Shown in pieces: positions 1-6,798 of a stretch of DNA of 64,000 nucleotides; the first letter of the stretch is position 1; each line of letters begins with the position of its first letter. Source of the stretch: Qipengyuania flavescens (lineage in GTDB: Bacteria > Pseudomonadota > Alphaproteobacteria > Sphingomonadales > Sphingomonadaceae); the NCBI RefSeq assembly GCF_029688735.1, contig NZ_JARULD010000002.1:124001-188000 (forward strand), written 5' to 3'. Under the pieces are notes generated by a model, which was not told the DNA's origin, did no database searches, and saw only the letters and a program-made list of their open reading frames with translations. The position numbers and the translations under genes are program-made.

Positions 1-582
1 GTCATCGGTACGGGCGGCAAGGTAATCCGCGAGATCGTCGCCGAAACCGGTGCCAAGGTCGACATCGACGACGAAGGCGTGATCAAGATTTCGTCGAGCA
101 ATGCCGATGAGATCGAAGCCGCGAAGAAGTGGATCGAAGGCATCGTCGAAGAGGCGGAAGTCGGCAAGATCTACACCGGCAAGGTCGTCAACATCGTCGA
201 CTTCGGTGCATTCGTGAACTTCATGGGCGGCAAGGACGGTCTCGTCCACGTCAGCGAAATGAAGAACGAGCGCGTCGAAAAGCCCACTGACGTTGTCAGC
301 GAAGGCCAGGAAGTAAAGGTCAAGGTCCTCGAGATCGACCAGCGCGGCAAGGTCCGCCTGTCGATGCGCGTGGTCGACCAGGAAACCGGCGAAGAGCTGG
401 AAGACACCCGCCCGCCGCGCGAACCGCGCGGTGATCGCGGTCCGCGCGGCGGCGGCGGTGGTCGTGGCGGCGATCGTCGCGGCGGTCGCGGTGGCCCGCG
501 CGGCGGGAACCGCGGCGGAGATCGCGGCGGCAATAACGACGGGGGCGGCGAAGCCCACGTGCCGGACTTCCTGAAGGACTGA
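1..582 (+). CDS. pnp: Polyribonucleotide nucleotidyltransferase (PNPase), C-terminal part
   Basis: This is the 3' end of pnp, open from the first base of the window, so the catalytic RNase PH domains lie upstream. PNPase degrades RNA 3'-to-5' by phosphorolysis. Seen here are the end of the KH domain, with GTGG in the loop that usually reads GPGG or GxxG (residues 3-6 of the fragment), and a complete S1 domain with the [13 protein letters not shown] signature. An acidic stretch and a long Gly/Arg tail rich in RGG-like repeats follow (about residues 135-180). KH and S1 bind RNA in this family. The RGG tail probably adds RNA or protein contacts, which is inference. A hairpin follows 25 bases after the stop. 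Confidence 0.95.
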   Translation, partial: VIGTGGKVIREIVAETGAKVDIDDEGVIKISSSNADEIEAAKKWIEGIVEEAEVGKIYTGKVVNIVDFGAFVNFMGGKDGLVHVSEMKNERVEKPTDVVSEGQEVKVKVLEIDQRGKVRLSMRVVDQETGEELEDTRPPREPRGDRGPRGGGGGRGGDRRGGRGGPRGGNRGGDRGGNNDGGGEAHVPDFLKD

Positions 583-606
583 TCTGCAACGCCTTTTGGC
601 AATGTG

Positions 607-643
607 GGGCCGCGAGGGTATAGACCTTCGCGGCCCTTCCTTT
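607..643 (+). terminator. Rho-independent-type terminator after pnp
   Basis: An inverted repeat (GGGCCGCGAGG at 607-617, CCTTCGCGGCCC at 625-636) forms a GC-rich stem with one bulged base and a short loop. It is followed by TTCCTTT. It lies just downstream of the pnp stop and before the kinase ribosome-binding site, so it should separate the two transcripts. Confidence 0.7.
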
Positions 644-679
644 ATGGGCCTGTTTTTGGGCGAGGAGACACGAGGATCG

Positions 680-1747
680 ATGTTCAGGGCGCTGCGGGAC
701 TTGCCACCGGACAGTCTCACATTCCTGCAAAGATTGCCGCTCGCCAAGCGCCGCCCGTGGATCGGCTATGGCGTCGCGATCGTCGCCAGCTTGGCCGGCC
801 TGCTGACCCGCTGGGCAGTTGGCGGAGCCTTGCCCGAAGGCTTTCCCTACATCACTTTCTTCCCCCCGGTCATTCTGACTGCCTTCTTCTTCGGCGTCGG
901 CCCCGGGGCGCTCGCTGCAGTCCTGTGCGGACTGTTGAGCTGGTATTTTTTCATCCCGCCGCTGGATAGTTTTGCGCTCGACTATCGCGCCGTGGTGGCG
1001 CTGCTCTTTTTCATCGGGATCGTCGTTGTCGATATCGCGCTCGTCCATTGGATGCAGATCGCCAATGCGCGGCTGGCGCTGGAGCAGCAACGCACCAGCC
1101 AGCTCGCGGAAACGCGCGAGATGCTGTTCAACGAGTTGCAGCACCGGGTCGGCAACAACATCCAGATGATCTCCTCGCTGCTCAATCTACAGCAGCGCGG
1201 ACTGCCGCAGGGCGATGGCAAGCAGGCGCTGACCGATGCAGCCCGGCGGCTTGGCCTAGTGGGCCGGCTCCAACGCACCCTCTACAGCGCCGATGGCGCA
1301 CAGCTGTCGCTGGCAAACTATATCGACCGCATCGCGCGTGATACGCTGGACGCCTCGGGCCGTGACGACATCTATTACGTCTTCGATGCCCAGGCGAGCG
1401 GTACGCTTGCGACCGAACATGCGGTTTCGACCGCGCTGGTCGTCGCCGAGGCGATCAGCAATTGCGTGGAACACGGCTATGCCAATTCGGGTGGGTCGCT
1501 TGAAGTGACGGTCGTGGACCGAGCCGATGACGAGCCGTGCTACATCATCTGCATTCAGGACGAAGGCACGGGCTTGCCGTTCGGGTTTGCGCTGGACAAT
1601 TCGGACAGCCTCGGCCTGAGGATTGCCACAAGCCTCGCCCGTAGCCTGAAAGGCGAATTTACTCTGTCCAACCGGGAAGACGGCAAGGGAGCTATTGCTC
1701 GCTTGGTCATTCCTCAATCCGAAGAGAATATCGATGCTGCCCCGTGA
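680..1747 (+). CDS. Membrane sensor histidine kinase, HisKA_2 type with DUF4118 region
   Basis: This is a 355-residue sensor kinase. Residues about 28-125 contain several hydrophobic helices resembling the KdpD-type DUF4118 membrane unit, with no obvious extracytoplasmic sensor. The H-box ELQHRVGNNIQMISSLLNLQ (phospho-acceptor His155) is typical of HisKA_2/HWE-related kinases. A GHKL ATPase domain follows, with an E-x4-N N-box (EAISNCVEHG) and a DEGTGLP G-box. In alphaproteobacteria such kinases often feed the general stress response through PhyR or single-domain regulators; that link is inferred here, as no partner is adjacent. I chose ATG 680 because GAGGAG lies upstream; the reading frame extends further 5' through the pnp terminator. 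The 3' end overlaps the next gene by 14 bases. Confidence 0.85.
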   Translation: MFRALRDLPPDSLTFLQRLPLAKRRPWIGYGVAIVASLAGLLTRWAVGGALPEGFPYITFFPPVILTAFFFGVGPGALAAVLCGLLSWYFFIPPLDSFALDYRAVVALLFFIGIVVVDIALVHWMQIANARLALEQQRTSQLAETREMLFNELQHRVGNNIQMISSLLNLQQRGLPQGDGKQALTDAARRLGLVGRLQRTLYSADGAQLSLANYIDRIARDTLDASGRDDIYYVFDAQASGTLATEHAVSTALVVAEAISNCVEHGYANSGGSLEVTVVDRADDEPCYIICIQDEGTGLPFGFALDNSDSLGLRIATSLARSLKGEFTLSNREDGKGAIARLVIPQSEENIDAAP

Positions 1748-2414
1748 GACCTTGGCGACCGCTGAAGTGCCCGACGGCGAAACGCTGACGCTCGTTAGCC
1801 ATGGCCGTGACTTCATCATCATGCTCGGCCGCGACGAGCTGATGGGCACGCGGATGCAGTTCTCCGAAGAGCAGCTTGCAGTGCTGACGCTAGCCGAACT
1901 CGAAGCGGCCAAGCCGCGCGTCCTGATCGGAGGCTACGGAATGGGGTTCACCTATCGTGCGGCGCTCGATCGGCTGCCCGAGGGCGGATCGGTGACCGTG
2001 GCCGAGATCGTGCCCGAAATTCTCGACTGGGCGAAGGGGCCGCTGGCGCACCTTACCGGAGAGAGCCTGGCCGATCCGCGCGGAGAAGTGGTGCTGTGCG
2101 ATGTCGCCGCGCTGATCGACGATGCGAATGACGGCACCAGCGAGAAATACGATGCCATTCTGCTCGACGTTGACAACGGACCCGACGGGATCGTGCGCGA
2201 TGCCAACTATCGCATCTACAGCAAGACCGGGCTCGGCAAGGCGCGCGACGCGCTGCGGCTCGGCGGCATCCTGGCGGTGTGGTCCGCCGCGCCCGACCAC
2301 AAGTTCACCGTTCGCCTGAAAGAAAGCGGCTTCGATGTGGAGGTGCGCGAAGTTCGCGCGCGGCCCAACAACAAGGGGCCGCGCCACACGATCTGGTTCG
2401 CCCGCAAGCGCTAG
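1734..2414 (+). CDS. Spermidine synthase-like methyltransferase-fold protein
   Basis: This 226-residue protein is of the spermidine/spermine synthase-like class. A glycine-rich nucleotide-binding loop (VLIGGYGMGFTYRAAL) is followed by an acidic residue after the next strand (TVAEIVPEIL) and a later LLDVDNGPDG segment, as in Rossmann-fold methyltransferases and aminopropyltransferases. It lacks the full N-terminal domain of true SpeE, so polyamine synthesis is not assured; a small-molecule methyltransferase is possible. ATG 1734 lies inside the 3' end of the kinase gene with GAAGAGA just upstream, which suggests translational coupling. Its stop TAG shares the bases CTAG (2411-2414) with the stop of the opposing DUF1993 gene. 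Confidence 0.75.
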   Translation: MLPRETLATAEVPDGETLTLVSHGRDFIIMLGRDELMGTRMQFSEEQLAVLTLAELEAAKPRVLIGGYGMGFTYRAALDRLPEGGSVTVAEIVPEILDWAKGPLAHLTGESLADPRGEVVLCDVAALIDDANDGTSEKYDAILLDVDNGPDGIVRDANYRIYSKTGLGKARDALRLGGILAVWSAAPDHKFTVRLKESGFDVEVREVRARPNNKGPRHTIWFARKR

Positions 2415-2932
2415 GTTTTGATCCGCACGCGGCCCATGAAATCGCCCTTGCCGACGGGCACGCCCTTCATGCGAAGGATGTCGTAGGCTGTCGCGCAGTG
2501 GAAATAAATGTTCGGCTGGCTGAAGCTGAGCAGGAAGTCCTCAGCGTCGAAGTCCATGCGACGATCCTTGAACTCGAACCGCATCGGTTGGCCAATAAAG
2601 GCTTCCATATCGTCCTCGGACAGAGCTTCCATCGCGTCCTTTGCCCGCGATAGCTTCTCCCGCAGAGCATCGAACGTCGTCGGCGGCGGATTGAGATCGG
2701 GAGAGTAAACGCCGGCGCGGACGCCTTCGATCGCGCCCTGCGTATGCTCGGCAACGCATTTCACCTGATAGCACCACGGCAGCATGTCCTCGATGATCCG
2801 CGCGCCGATGATCTCGGCTTCCGAAACGCCGTTCTCGCCGCACCATTTCTCTGCCGTGCCGACGAGGTGTCGCGCGGTGCCCAGCATTTGCAGGGCACTA
2901 GGGACATAGGCGGCGTGAAGCGAAAGAGGCAT
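2411..2932 (-). CDS. DUF1993 family protein
   Basis: This 173-residue protein resembles the DUF1993 family, small helical proteins related to the DinB/YfiT-like four-helix bundle. The N-terminal MPLSLHAAYVPSALQML and the C-terminal SFSQPNIYFHCATAYDILR segment (positions about 140-160) are characteristic, as is the closing Met-Lys-Gly-Val-Pro-Val-Gly-Lys-Gly-Asp-Phe block. No enzymatic role is established for the family. ATG 2932 is preferred over the upstream in-frame TTG at 2938 because GGGAG sits seven bases before the ATG. The gene is convergent with the spermidine-synthase-like gene and lies downstream of the gcrA terminator. Confidence 0.75.
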   Translation of the reverse strand: MPLSLHAAYVPSALQMLGTARHLVGTAEKWCGENGVSEAEIIGARIIEDMLPWCYQVKCVAEHTQGAIEGVRAGVYSPDLNPPPTTFDALREKLSRAKDAMEALSEDDMEAFIGQPMRFEFKDRRMDFDAEDFLLSFSQPNIYFHCATAYDILRMKGVPVGKGDFMGRVRIKT

Positions 2933-2957
2933 TGGCAAACTCCCGTCGGTCTAAAAG

Positions 2958-2992
2958 AAAGGCCCGGCGGTCGTGTGACTGCCGGGCCTTTT
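2958..2992 (-). terminator. Strong hairpin terminator after gcrA
   Basis: The arms AAAGGCCCGGC (2958-2968) and GCCGGGCCTTTT (2981-2992) make a perfect 11-bp stem with a 12-base loop. Read on the minus strand it ends in a T-rich run, so it terminates gcrA transcription before the DUF1993 gene. It has A/T flanks on both sides and could act in both directions. Confidence 0.85.
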
Positions 2993-3003
2993 GACATTTG
3001 AAT

Positions 3004-3678
3004 TTAGCGGACCCGAGGGCCGCCAAAGGGCAGGGGCGGAGGCGGACGGCGCGCACCGCGCGGAAGCTGTGCCTGATACGCCCGCCCGCAATGTTCGACG
3101 CAATAGGGGAAGCCGGGGTTCACGGCTTCTCCGCAGAAATGGAAATCGGGCTCGCCCGGATGGCCCATCGGCCAGCGGCATACCTTGTCCGACAGATCGA
3201 GCAGGCTGGTCTTGTCAGCGATGGACGGATCGGGCTTGGCCGGAACCAGGCGGCGCGGCGGAGCAGGCGGGATCGGCGGCTGCTGATCGCCGGGTCCCTG
3301 ACGCAGGAAGCCGCCGGGTCCGACGGAGACGATCTTGGGCAGGTCGGGCCGCTTGTCGGGCAGCGGCTGCGAGGGAACCGAAGCGCTGGGCGCAGGTGCA
3401 GGCGCAGCGGCGGGCTTTGCCGGTGCTGCGGCCTTCGGGGCGGGCGGCTTGGGCGCGGCCTTCGGGGCCGGCTTGGGCGGGGCCTTCGCCTTGGGCGCTG
3501 GCTTCTTCTTCTCGTTGGCCTTCACCGGCGAGGGGCGCGATTTCAGGCCGAGGCGATGGGCCTTGCCGATGACCGCATTGCGACTGACGCCGCCGAGTTC
3601 CTCCGCGATCTGGCTGGCGGTTGATCCGCCTTCCCACATCTTCTTGAGTGTTGCGATCCGTTCGTCGGTCCAGCTCAT
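3004..3678 (-). CDS. gcrA: GcrA cell cycle regulator
   Basis: GcrA is the alphaproteobacterial transcription factor that works with sigma-70 at promoters carrying CcrM-methylated GANTC sites. The 224-residue protein starts with the diagnostic N-terminal helix-turn-helix (SWTDERIATLKKMWEGGSTA through SRNAVIGKAHRLGL). A long Pro/Ala/Lys-rich linker follows (about residues 50-130). The C-terminal sigma-binding part has the cysteine/histidine block CRWPMGHPGEPDFHFCG and PYCVEHC. The linker is longer than in many homologues. A GANTC motif sits between its start codon and a TATACA -10-like element. The gene is monocistronic, ended by the hairpin at 2958-2992. Confidence 0.95.
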   Translation of the reverse strand: MSWTDERIATLKKMWEGGSTASQIAEELGGVSRNAVIGKAHRLGLKSRPSPVKANEKKKPAPKAKAPPKPAPKAAPKPPAPKAAAPAKPAAAPAPAPSASVPSQPLPDKRPDLPKIVSVGPGGFLRQGPGDQQPPIPPAPPRRLVPAKPDPSIADKTSLLDLSDKVCRWPMGHPGEPDFHFCGEAVNPGFPYCVEHCGRAYQAQLPRGARRPPPPLPFGGPRVR

Positions 3679-3682
3679 TCGT

Positions 3683-3694
3683 GAATCCTGTATA
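3683..3694 (-). promoter_or_regulatory. GANTC methylation motif and -10-like element upstream of gcrA
   Basis: On the minus strand TATACA (3689-3694) is followed by GATTC (3683-3687) a few bases before the gcrA ATG at 3678. GANTC is the CcrM target, and GcrA binds such sites near promoter -10 regions in the Caulobacter model. No convincing -35 was found (TTGGCA at 3714-3719 with 19-bp spacing is the nearest). Autoregulation is inference. Confidence 0.35.
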
Positions 3695-3749
3695 GTCCTG
3701 GCCGTCCGGAGCTTGCCAAGACGGGGTACGTGGCCCTAGGCGCGCAGCC

Positions 3750-4649
3750 ATGGCCGATCAAGTCAATCCTGCCCCCGCGGGCACCGAGCAACCCGACGCA
3801 AATTTCGTCGAGGATGGCGGCGCTGCGAAAGGCCGGTTCGCCGAACGCGGCAAGCCGGTTATCACAGGCATCAACCGCGTGGGTTTGTGGAGCCTCTATA
3901 TTAAGGAGGTCCGGCGGTTTCTCAAGGTGCAGACCCAGACAATCTGGGCTCCGGCAATCACTACACTGCTGTTCCTCGTCATTTTCTCGGTCGCCTTGGG
4001 GCGTGGCGGGCGCGAGGTGCTGGGCGTCAACTTCCCGACCTTCGTCGCACCCGGCCTGATCGCCATGGCGATGATGCAGAATTCCTTCGCCAATTCGAGC
4101 TTTTCGCTGCTGTCGGGCAAGATCCAGGGCACGATTATCGACCTGCTGATGCCGCCGCTGTCCGAAGGCGAGCTGATGACCGGCATCGTCGGCGCTGCCG
4201 TCACGCGCGCAATTGCGGTGGGCTTCGTCGTGGCTTTGGCCATGGCGCTCTATCCCGGCGTCAGTCTTGCCATGGCGCACCCTTGGGCGGTAATCTGGTT
4301 CGGCCTGATGGGCGCAGTCATGCTGGCGATCCTCGGCCTGATCGCGTCGATCTGGGCGGAGAAGTTCGATCACAACGCGGCGGTCACGAATTTCGTCATC
4401 ACGCCGCTCGCGATGCTGTCGGGCACGTTCTACATCATCGACCGGCTCGCACCCGCATTCCAGGCGGTCAGCCGCGCCAACCCGTTTTTCTACGTGATTT
4501 CGGGCTTCCGTTATGGATTTCTCGGGCAGAGCGATATCGGCGACGCAGCGCACGTCGCATGGGCAGCTGTCGGCCTGCTGGCGCTGAACGCCGTCCTGGC
4601 GGTTGTCGCCTACAGGCTGCTCAAGTCCGGCTGGAAGATAAAGAGCTGA
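3750..4649 (+). CDS. ABC-2 type transporter permease
   Basis: This 299-residue integral membrane protein is of the ABC-2 (NodJ/YadH-like) permease family. After a hydrophilic N-terminus of about 50 residues it has an amphipathic segment (LYIKEVRRFLKVQTQT) and six hydrophobic helices. The family pattern AMMQNSFANSSFS and the C-terminal LSGTFYIIDRLAP and ANPFFYVISGFRYGF motifs are present. Such permeases export polysaccharides, lipids or drugs together with a separate ATPase. No ATPase gene lies next to it, so the partner must be elsewhere and the substrate cannot be named. It is convergent with hspQ, with 24 bases between stops. Confidence 0.85.
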   Translation: MADQVNPAPAGTEQPDANFVEDGGAAKGRFAERGKPVITGINRVGLWSLYIKEVRRFLKVQTQTIWAPAITTLLFLVIFSVALGRGGREVLGVNFPTFVAPGLIAMAMMQNSFANSSFSLLSGKIQGTIIDLLMPPLSEGELMTGIVGAAVTRAIAVGFVVALAMALYPGVSLAMAHPWAVIWFGLMGAVMLAILGLIASIWAEKFDHNAAVTNFVITPLAMLSGTFYIIDRLAPAFQAVSRANPFFYVISGFRYGFLGQSDIGDAAHVAWAAVGLLALNAVLAVVAYRLLKSGWKIKS

Positions 4650-4673
4650 TCAAGCGCGCCAGCCCGACCGCAA

Positions 4674-5054
4674 TCAGTGCGTCAGGCTGCGCCGCATGCG
4701 GTAGCGACCGCTTTCGAACTGCTGAAAATAGATGTGCACGTCCGGGTGCTCGACCGGGCCGCTGACCGCATCGTTCAGCAGGTTCTGCTGACTGACATAG
4801 GCGACGTAGCTGTTCTCGTCGCTCTCTGCGAGCAGGTGATAGAACGGCTGGTCGCGATCAGGCCGGATGTCCTCCGGGATCGCCGCGTACCATTCTTCCG
4901 AATTGGCGAAGACCGGATCGATATCGAAGATCACTCCGCGAAAATCGAACACCTTGTGCTTGACTACATCGCCGATGGCGAAGCGGGTCTTGGCGCGGCG
5001 CGGTGCCTCGATCGTGCGACCGGCCTGGGCGGAGAAGAATTGAGCGCGTTCCAT
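4674..5054 (-). CDS. hspQ: Heat shock protein HspQ (YccV-like, hemimethylated-DNA-binding family)
   Basis: This 126-residue protein carries the YccV-like domain (residues about 20-115): RFAIGDVVKHKVFDFRGVIF, then the EEWYAAIPEDIRPDRDQPFY block and a conserved YVSQQNLL. In enterobacteria HspQ influences DnaA stability and acts as a Lon specificity factor; the role here is inferred from the family. The frame stays open upstream to 5306, but that stretch runs through tRNA-Ser on the opposite strand and gives the well-known false N-terminus beginning MAEREGFEPS. I therefore start at ATG 5054, where homology begins. Confidence 0.85.
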   Translation of the reverse strand: MERAQFFSAQAGRTIEAPRRAKTRFAIGDVVKHKVFDFRGVIFDIDPVFANSEEWYAAIPEDIRPDRDQPFYHLLAESDENSYVAYVSQQNLLNDAVSGPVEHPDVHIYFQQFESGRYRMRRSLTH

Positions 5055-5215
5055 AGGTGCGAAGGATATGGTGCGCTGTGACAAGTAAACAAGGCGGGGA
5101 GGCAGCCCGTCCCCCGAAATCGCACCCAAAAGGGCTTGGCAAGGCCGGGCTGCTCCGCTAATCGGCGCGCCTCGCTTCGACCGCGGGCCTGTGCCCGGAA
5201 GCGCACCCGACATGC

Positions 5216-5305
5216 GGAGAGGTGGCAGAGTGGTCGAATGCGCTGCACTCGAAATGCAGTATAGGTGCAAGCCTATCGAGGGTTCGAATCCCTCCCTCTC
5301 CGCCA
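5216..5305 (+). tRNA. tRNA-Ser (anticodon CGA)
   Basis: This 90-base tRNA includes an encoded CCA. The acceptor stem GGAGAGG (5216-5222) pairs with CCTCTCC (5295-5301), followed by discriminator G and CCA. The anticodon stem CTGCA/TGCAG encloses loop CTCGAAA with anticodon CGA at 5250-5252, reading UCG codons. A long variable arm, as expected for serine tRNA, lies between the anticodon arm and the T arm (GGTTCGAATCC). No integrase or attachment-site duplication is visible beside it. Confidence 0.97.
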
Positions 5306-5393
5306 CGTCGCCTCGCCGCGCAGACCTTGTATCCAGTTACGAGCGATGGTTGCCGAGGTGGGAAGGATCGCGCGGCGGCGTCGGCGCGACAGC

Positions 5394-5960
5394 CTATGTG
5401 TCCGAGGCCAATTTCTCGAGGTCTCGAACCGTATCGATATCTGCAAGTTCGCGACTGTCCGACGGTGAGATGAGACTGATCTCACCAAGCTCGAGACTGC
5501 GCGCACCCCGCTCGCCCGTCAGTCCTCGAAGCTTTACGAAAGCCGATTGTGGGAAAGCTGCAGGACAGCCGGGCATGCCTCCCTCATAGCTGGAGAATGC
5601 AGGCCCACCTGCACCCGCCAGGCGCGCGAGGTGCTCTGGCGTAACGAATGGCATGTCGGCCAGCATTATGACGACTTGCTCGCAGGCGGATATTGCGGCT
5701 ACGCCCGCAGCGATCGAGCTTCCCATTCCTGTTGCTGCATCGGAATTTTCGACCTGCAGCCAGCCGGGACGACTGTGTAGAGCGCTTCCCGGCGCGACAA
5801 CAAGGATGCGTTCCGCAAAGTCGATCGCTTCGGCGGCTTCCGCCGCCCACTCCCACAGGTGGCATCCCCGTAAATCGGCCGTCAGCTTGCCGCCCCCGAA
5901 CCGCTCTGCCCGGCCGGCAGCGAGCAGGACGACGGCGGTCTTTTTTTCAAGGCGACGCAC
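5394..5960 (-). CDS. mocA: MocA-like molybdenum cofactor cytidylyltransferase / nucleotidyltransferase
   Basis: This 188-residue NTP-transferase of the MobA/MocA type would attach CMP to molybdopterin to make the cytosine dinucleotide cofactor used by xanthine-oxidase-family enzymes such as PaoABC. The N-terminal motif VVLLAAGRAERFGGGKL (residues 10-26) is the nucleotide-binding LAAGxSxRxGxxK loop. ADMPFVTPEHL is the metal-binding DMP motif. The start is GTG 5960 inside the 3' end of paoD (14-base overlap), making it the last gene of the pao operon. A run of seven T at 5941-5947 falls within the overlap but leaves both frames intact. Confidence 0.8.
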   Translation of the reverse strand: MRRLEKKTAVVLLAAGRAERFGGGKLTADLRGCHLWEWAAEAAEAIDFAERILVVAPGSALHSRPGWLQVENSDAATGMGSSIAAGVAAISACEQVVIMLADMPFVTPEHLARLAGAGGPAFSSYEGGMPGCPAAFPQSAFVKLRGLTGERGARSLELGEISLISPSDSRELADIDTVRDLEKLASDT

Positions 5961-6798
5961 GCAGTTGCTCGTAACCGGCGACGATTTCGGAGACTGCCGA
6001 AAGCGCCAGTGCCCGCGGCGACTTGCAACTGGGTATGAGCCCCACCGGACTTGTCAGCCGCGCGACGCATTCTTCGCCAAGCCCGCGTGCGACGAGCGCC
6101 AGATGGCGATCCGCGCGCGCCATCTCTCCGCCCTGCGCACCGATGTAGAAGGCCGCGCTCGTCAGAGCCTGCTCGAGCAGGGCCAATTCCCATTCGTGAT
6201 CATGAAACAGCAAGAGGCAGGCAGTCCACGCATCGTAAGAGAGGGTGTCCGGCATCCGACCTAGCGTCAGATCATCCATTCGAACGATTTCTGTCTCTAT
6301 GGCCATTGCTTCGCACAGAGAGGCTACGGCTTCGATCTCAGGGCCCTCACCCATGGCAATGATCTTGAGCGAAGGATGGTAGGTCCGCTGAAGCGTATAG
6401 TCATCACAGGCATAGCGGATTCGGGCGGGTTGGCGCTGCCGCAGGGTTTCCAACGCTTTACGAATTTCCGCACGATCCGGCGCGGGATCGAGCAAGATAT
6501 CCAAACCGCCGCCACAGGGGAGGCGGAAGTCGATTGTGGAGGAGCCACGTCCGTAGCGGACGACTTGCCGGTCTTTGCAAGCCTCGATGTCGGAGGCAAG
6601 TTGCCGCTCAAGGCAAGTGTCGGCCAGATCGCCTACCGTCGAACCGTCCGGTCGCACAGCAAGCTGCGCACCCTTCTGGCGCGAGAAACTGCCTTCGATC
6701 CCGACGATAGTGCAGAGGCCGACCCCCGGCTCACTGGCTGCAGCGAGCGCCACGTGGTCCTCGTCGCGCACGGTCTCACCGGCATATTCGGCGAGCAT
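5947..6798 (-). CDS. paoD: XdhC/PaoD-type molybdenum cofactor insertion chaperone
   Basis: This 283-residue protein is of the XdhC/CoxI family, which binds molybdenum cofactor and delivers its sulfurated form to xanthine-oxidase-family enzymes. The N-terminal XdhC/CoxI domain (VALAAASEPGVGLCTIVGIE, then GSFSRQKGAQLAVRPDG) and the C-terminal Rossmann-like XdhC_C domain (AAFYIGAQGGEMARADR, then LTSPVGLIPSCKSPRALALS) are both recognisable. ATG 6798 shares one base with the TGA of paoC (TGATG), so the two are translationally coupled. Given its place after a PaoABC-type enzyme it most likely serves that enzyme, as PaoD does in E. coli. Confidence 0.82.
   Translation of the reverse strand: MLAEYAGETVRDEDHVALAAASEPGVGLCTIVGIEGSFSRQKGAQLAVRPDGSTVGDLADTCLERQLASDIEACKDRQVVRYGRGSSTIDFRLPCGGGLDILLDPAPDRAEIRKALETLRQRQPARIRYACDDYTLQRTYHPSLKIIAMGEGPEIEAVASLCEAMAIETEIVRMDDLTLGRMPDTLSYDAWTACLLLFHDHEWELALLEQALTSAAFYIGAQGGEMARADRHLALVARGLGEECVARLTSPVGLIPSCKSPRALALSAVSEIVAGYEQLRASP

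Noticed and set aside
415-560. CRISPR-like or tandem repeat array in the pnp tail
   Set aside because: The repetition is codon-level Gly/Arg coding without fixed spacers or repeat units.
5216-5305. tRNA-Ser as an integration site for a mobile element
   Set aside because: No integrase, no repeated 3' end of the tRNA and no change in gene style on either side.
5055-5306. N-terminal extension of hspQ as real protein
   Set aside because: It is the complement of tRNA-Ser and its flank; homology starts at the ATG at 5054.
5938-5950. T run near 5941-5947 as a terminator
   Set aside because: It lies inside the paoD/mocA coding overlap with no stem before it on either strand.
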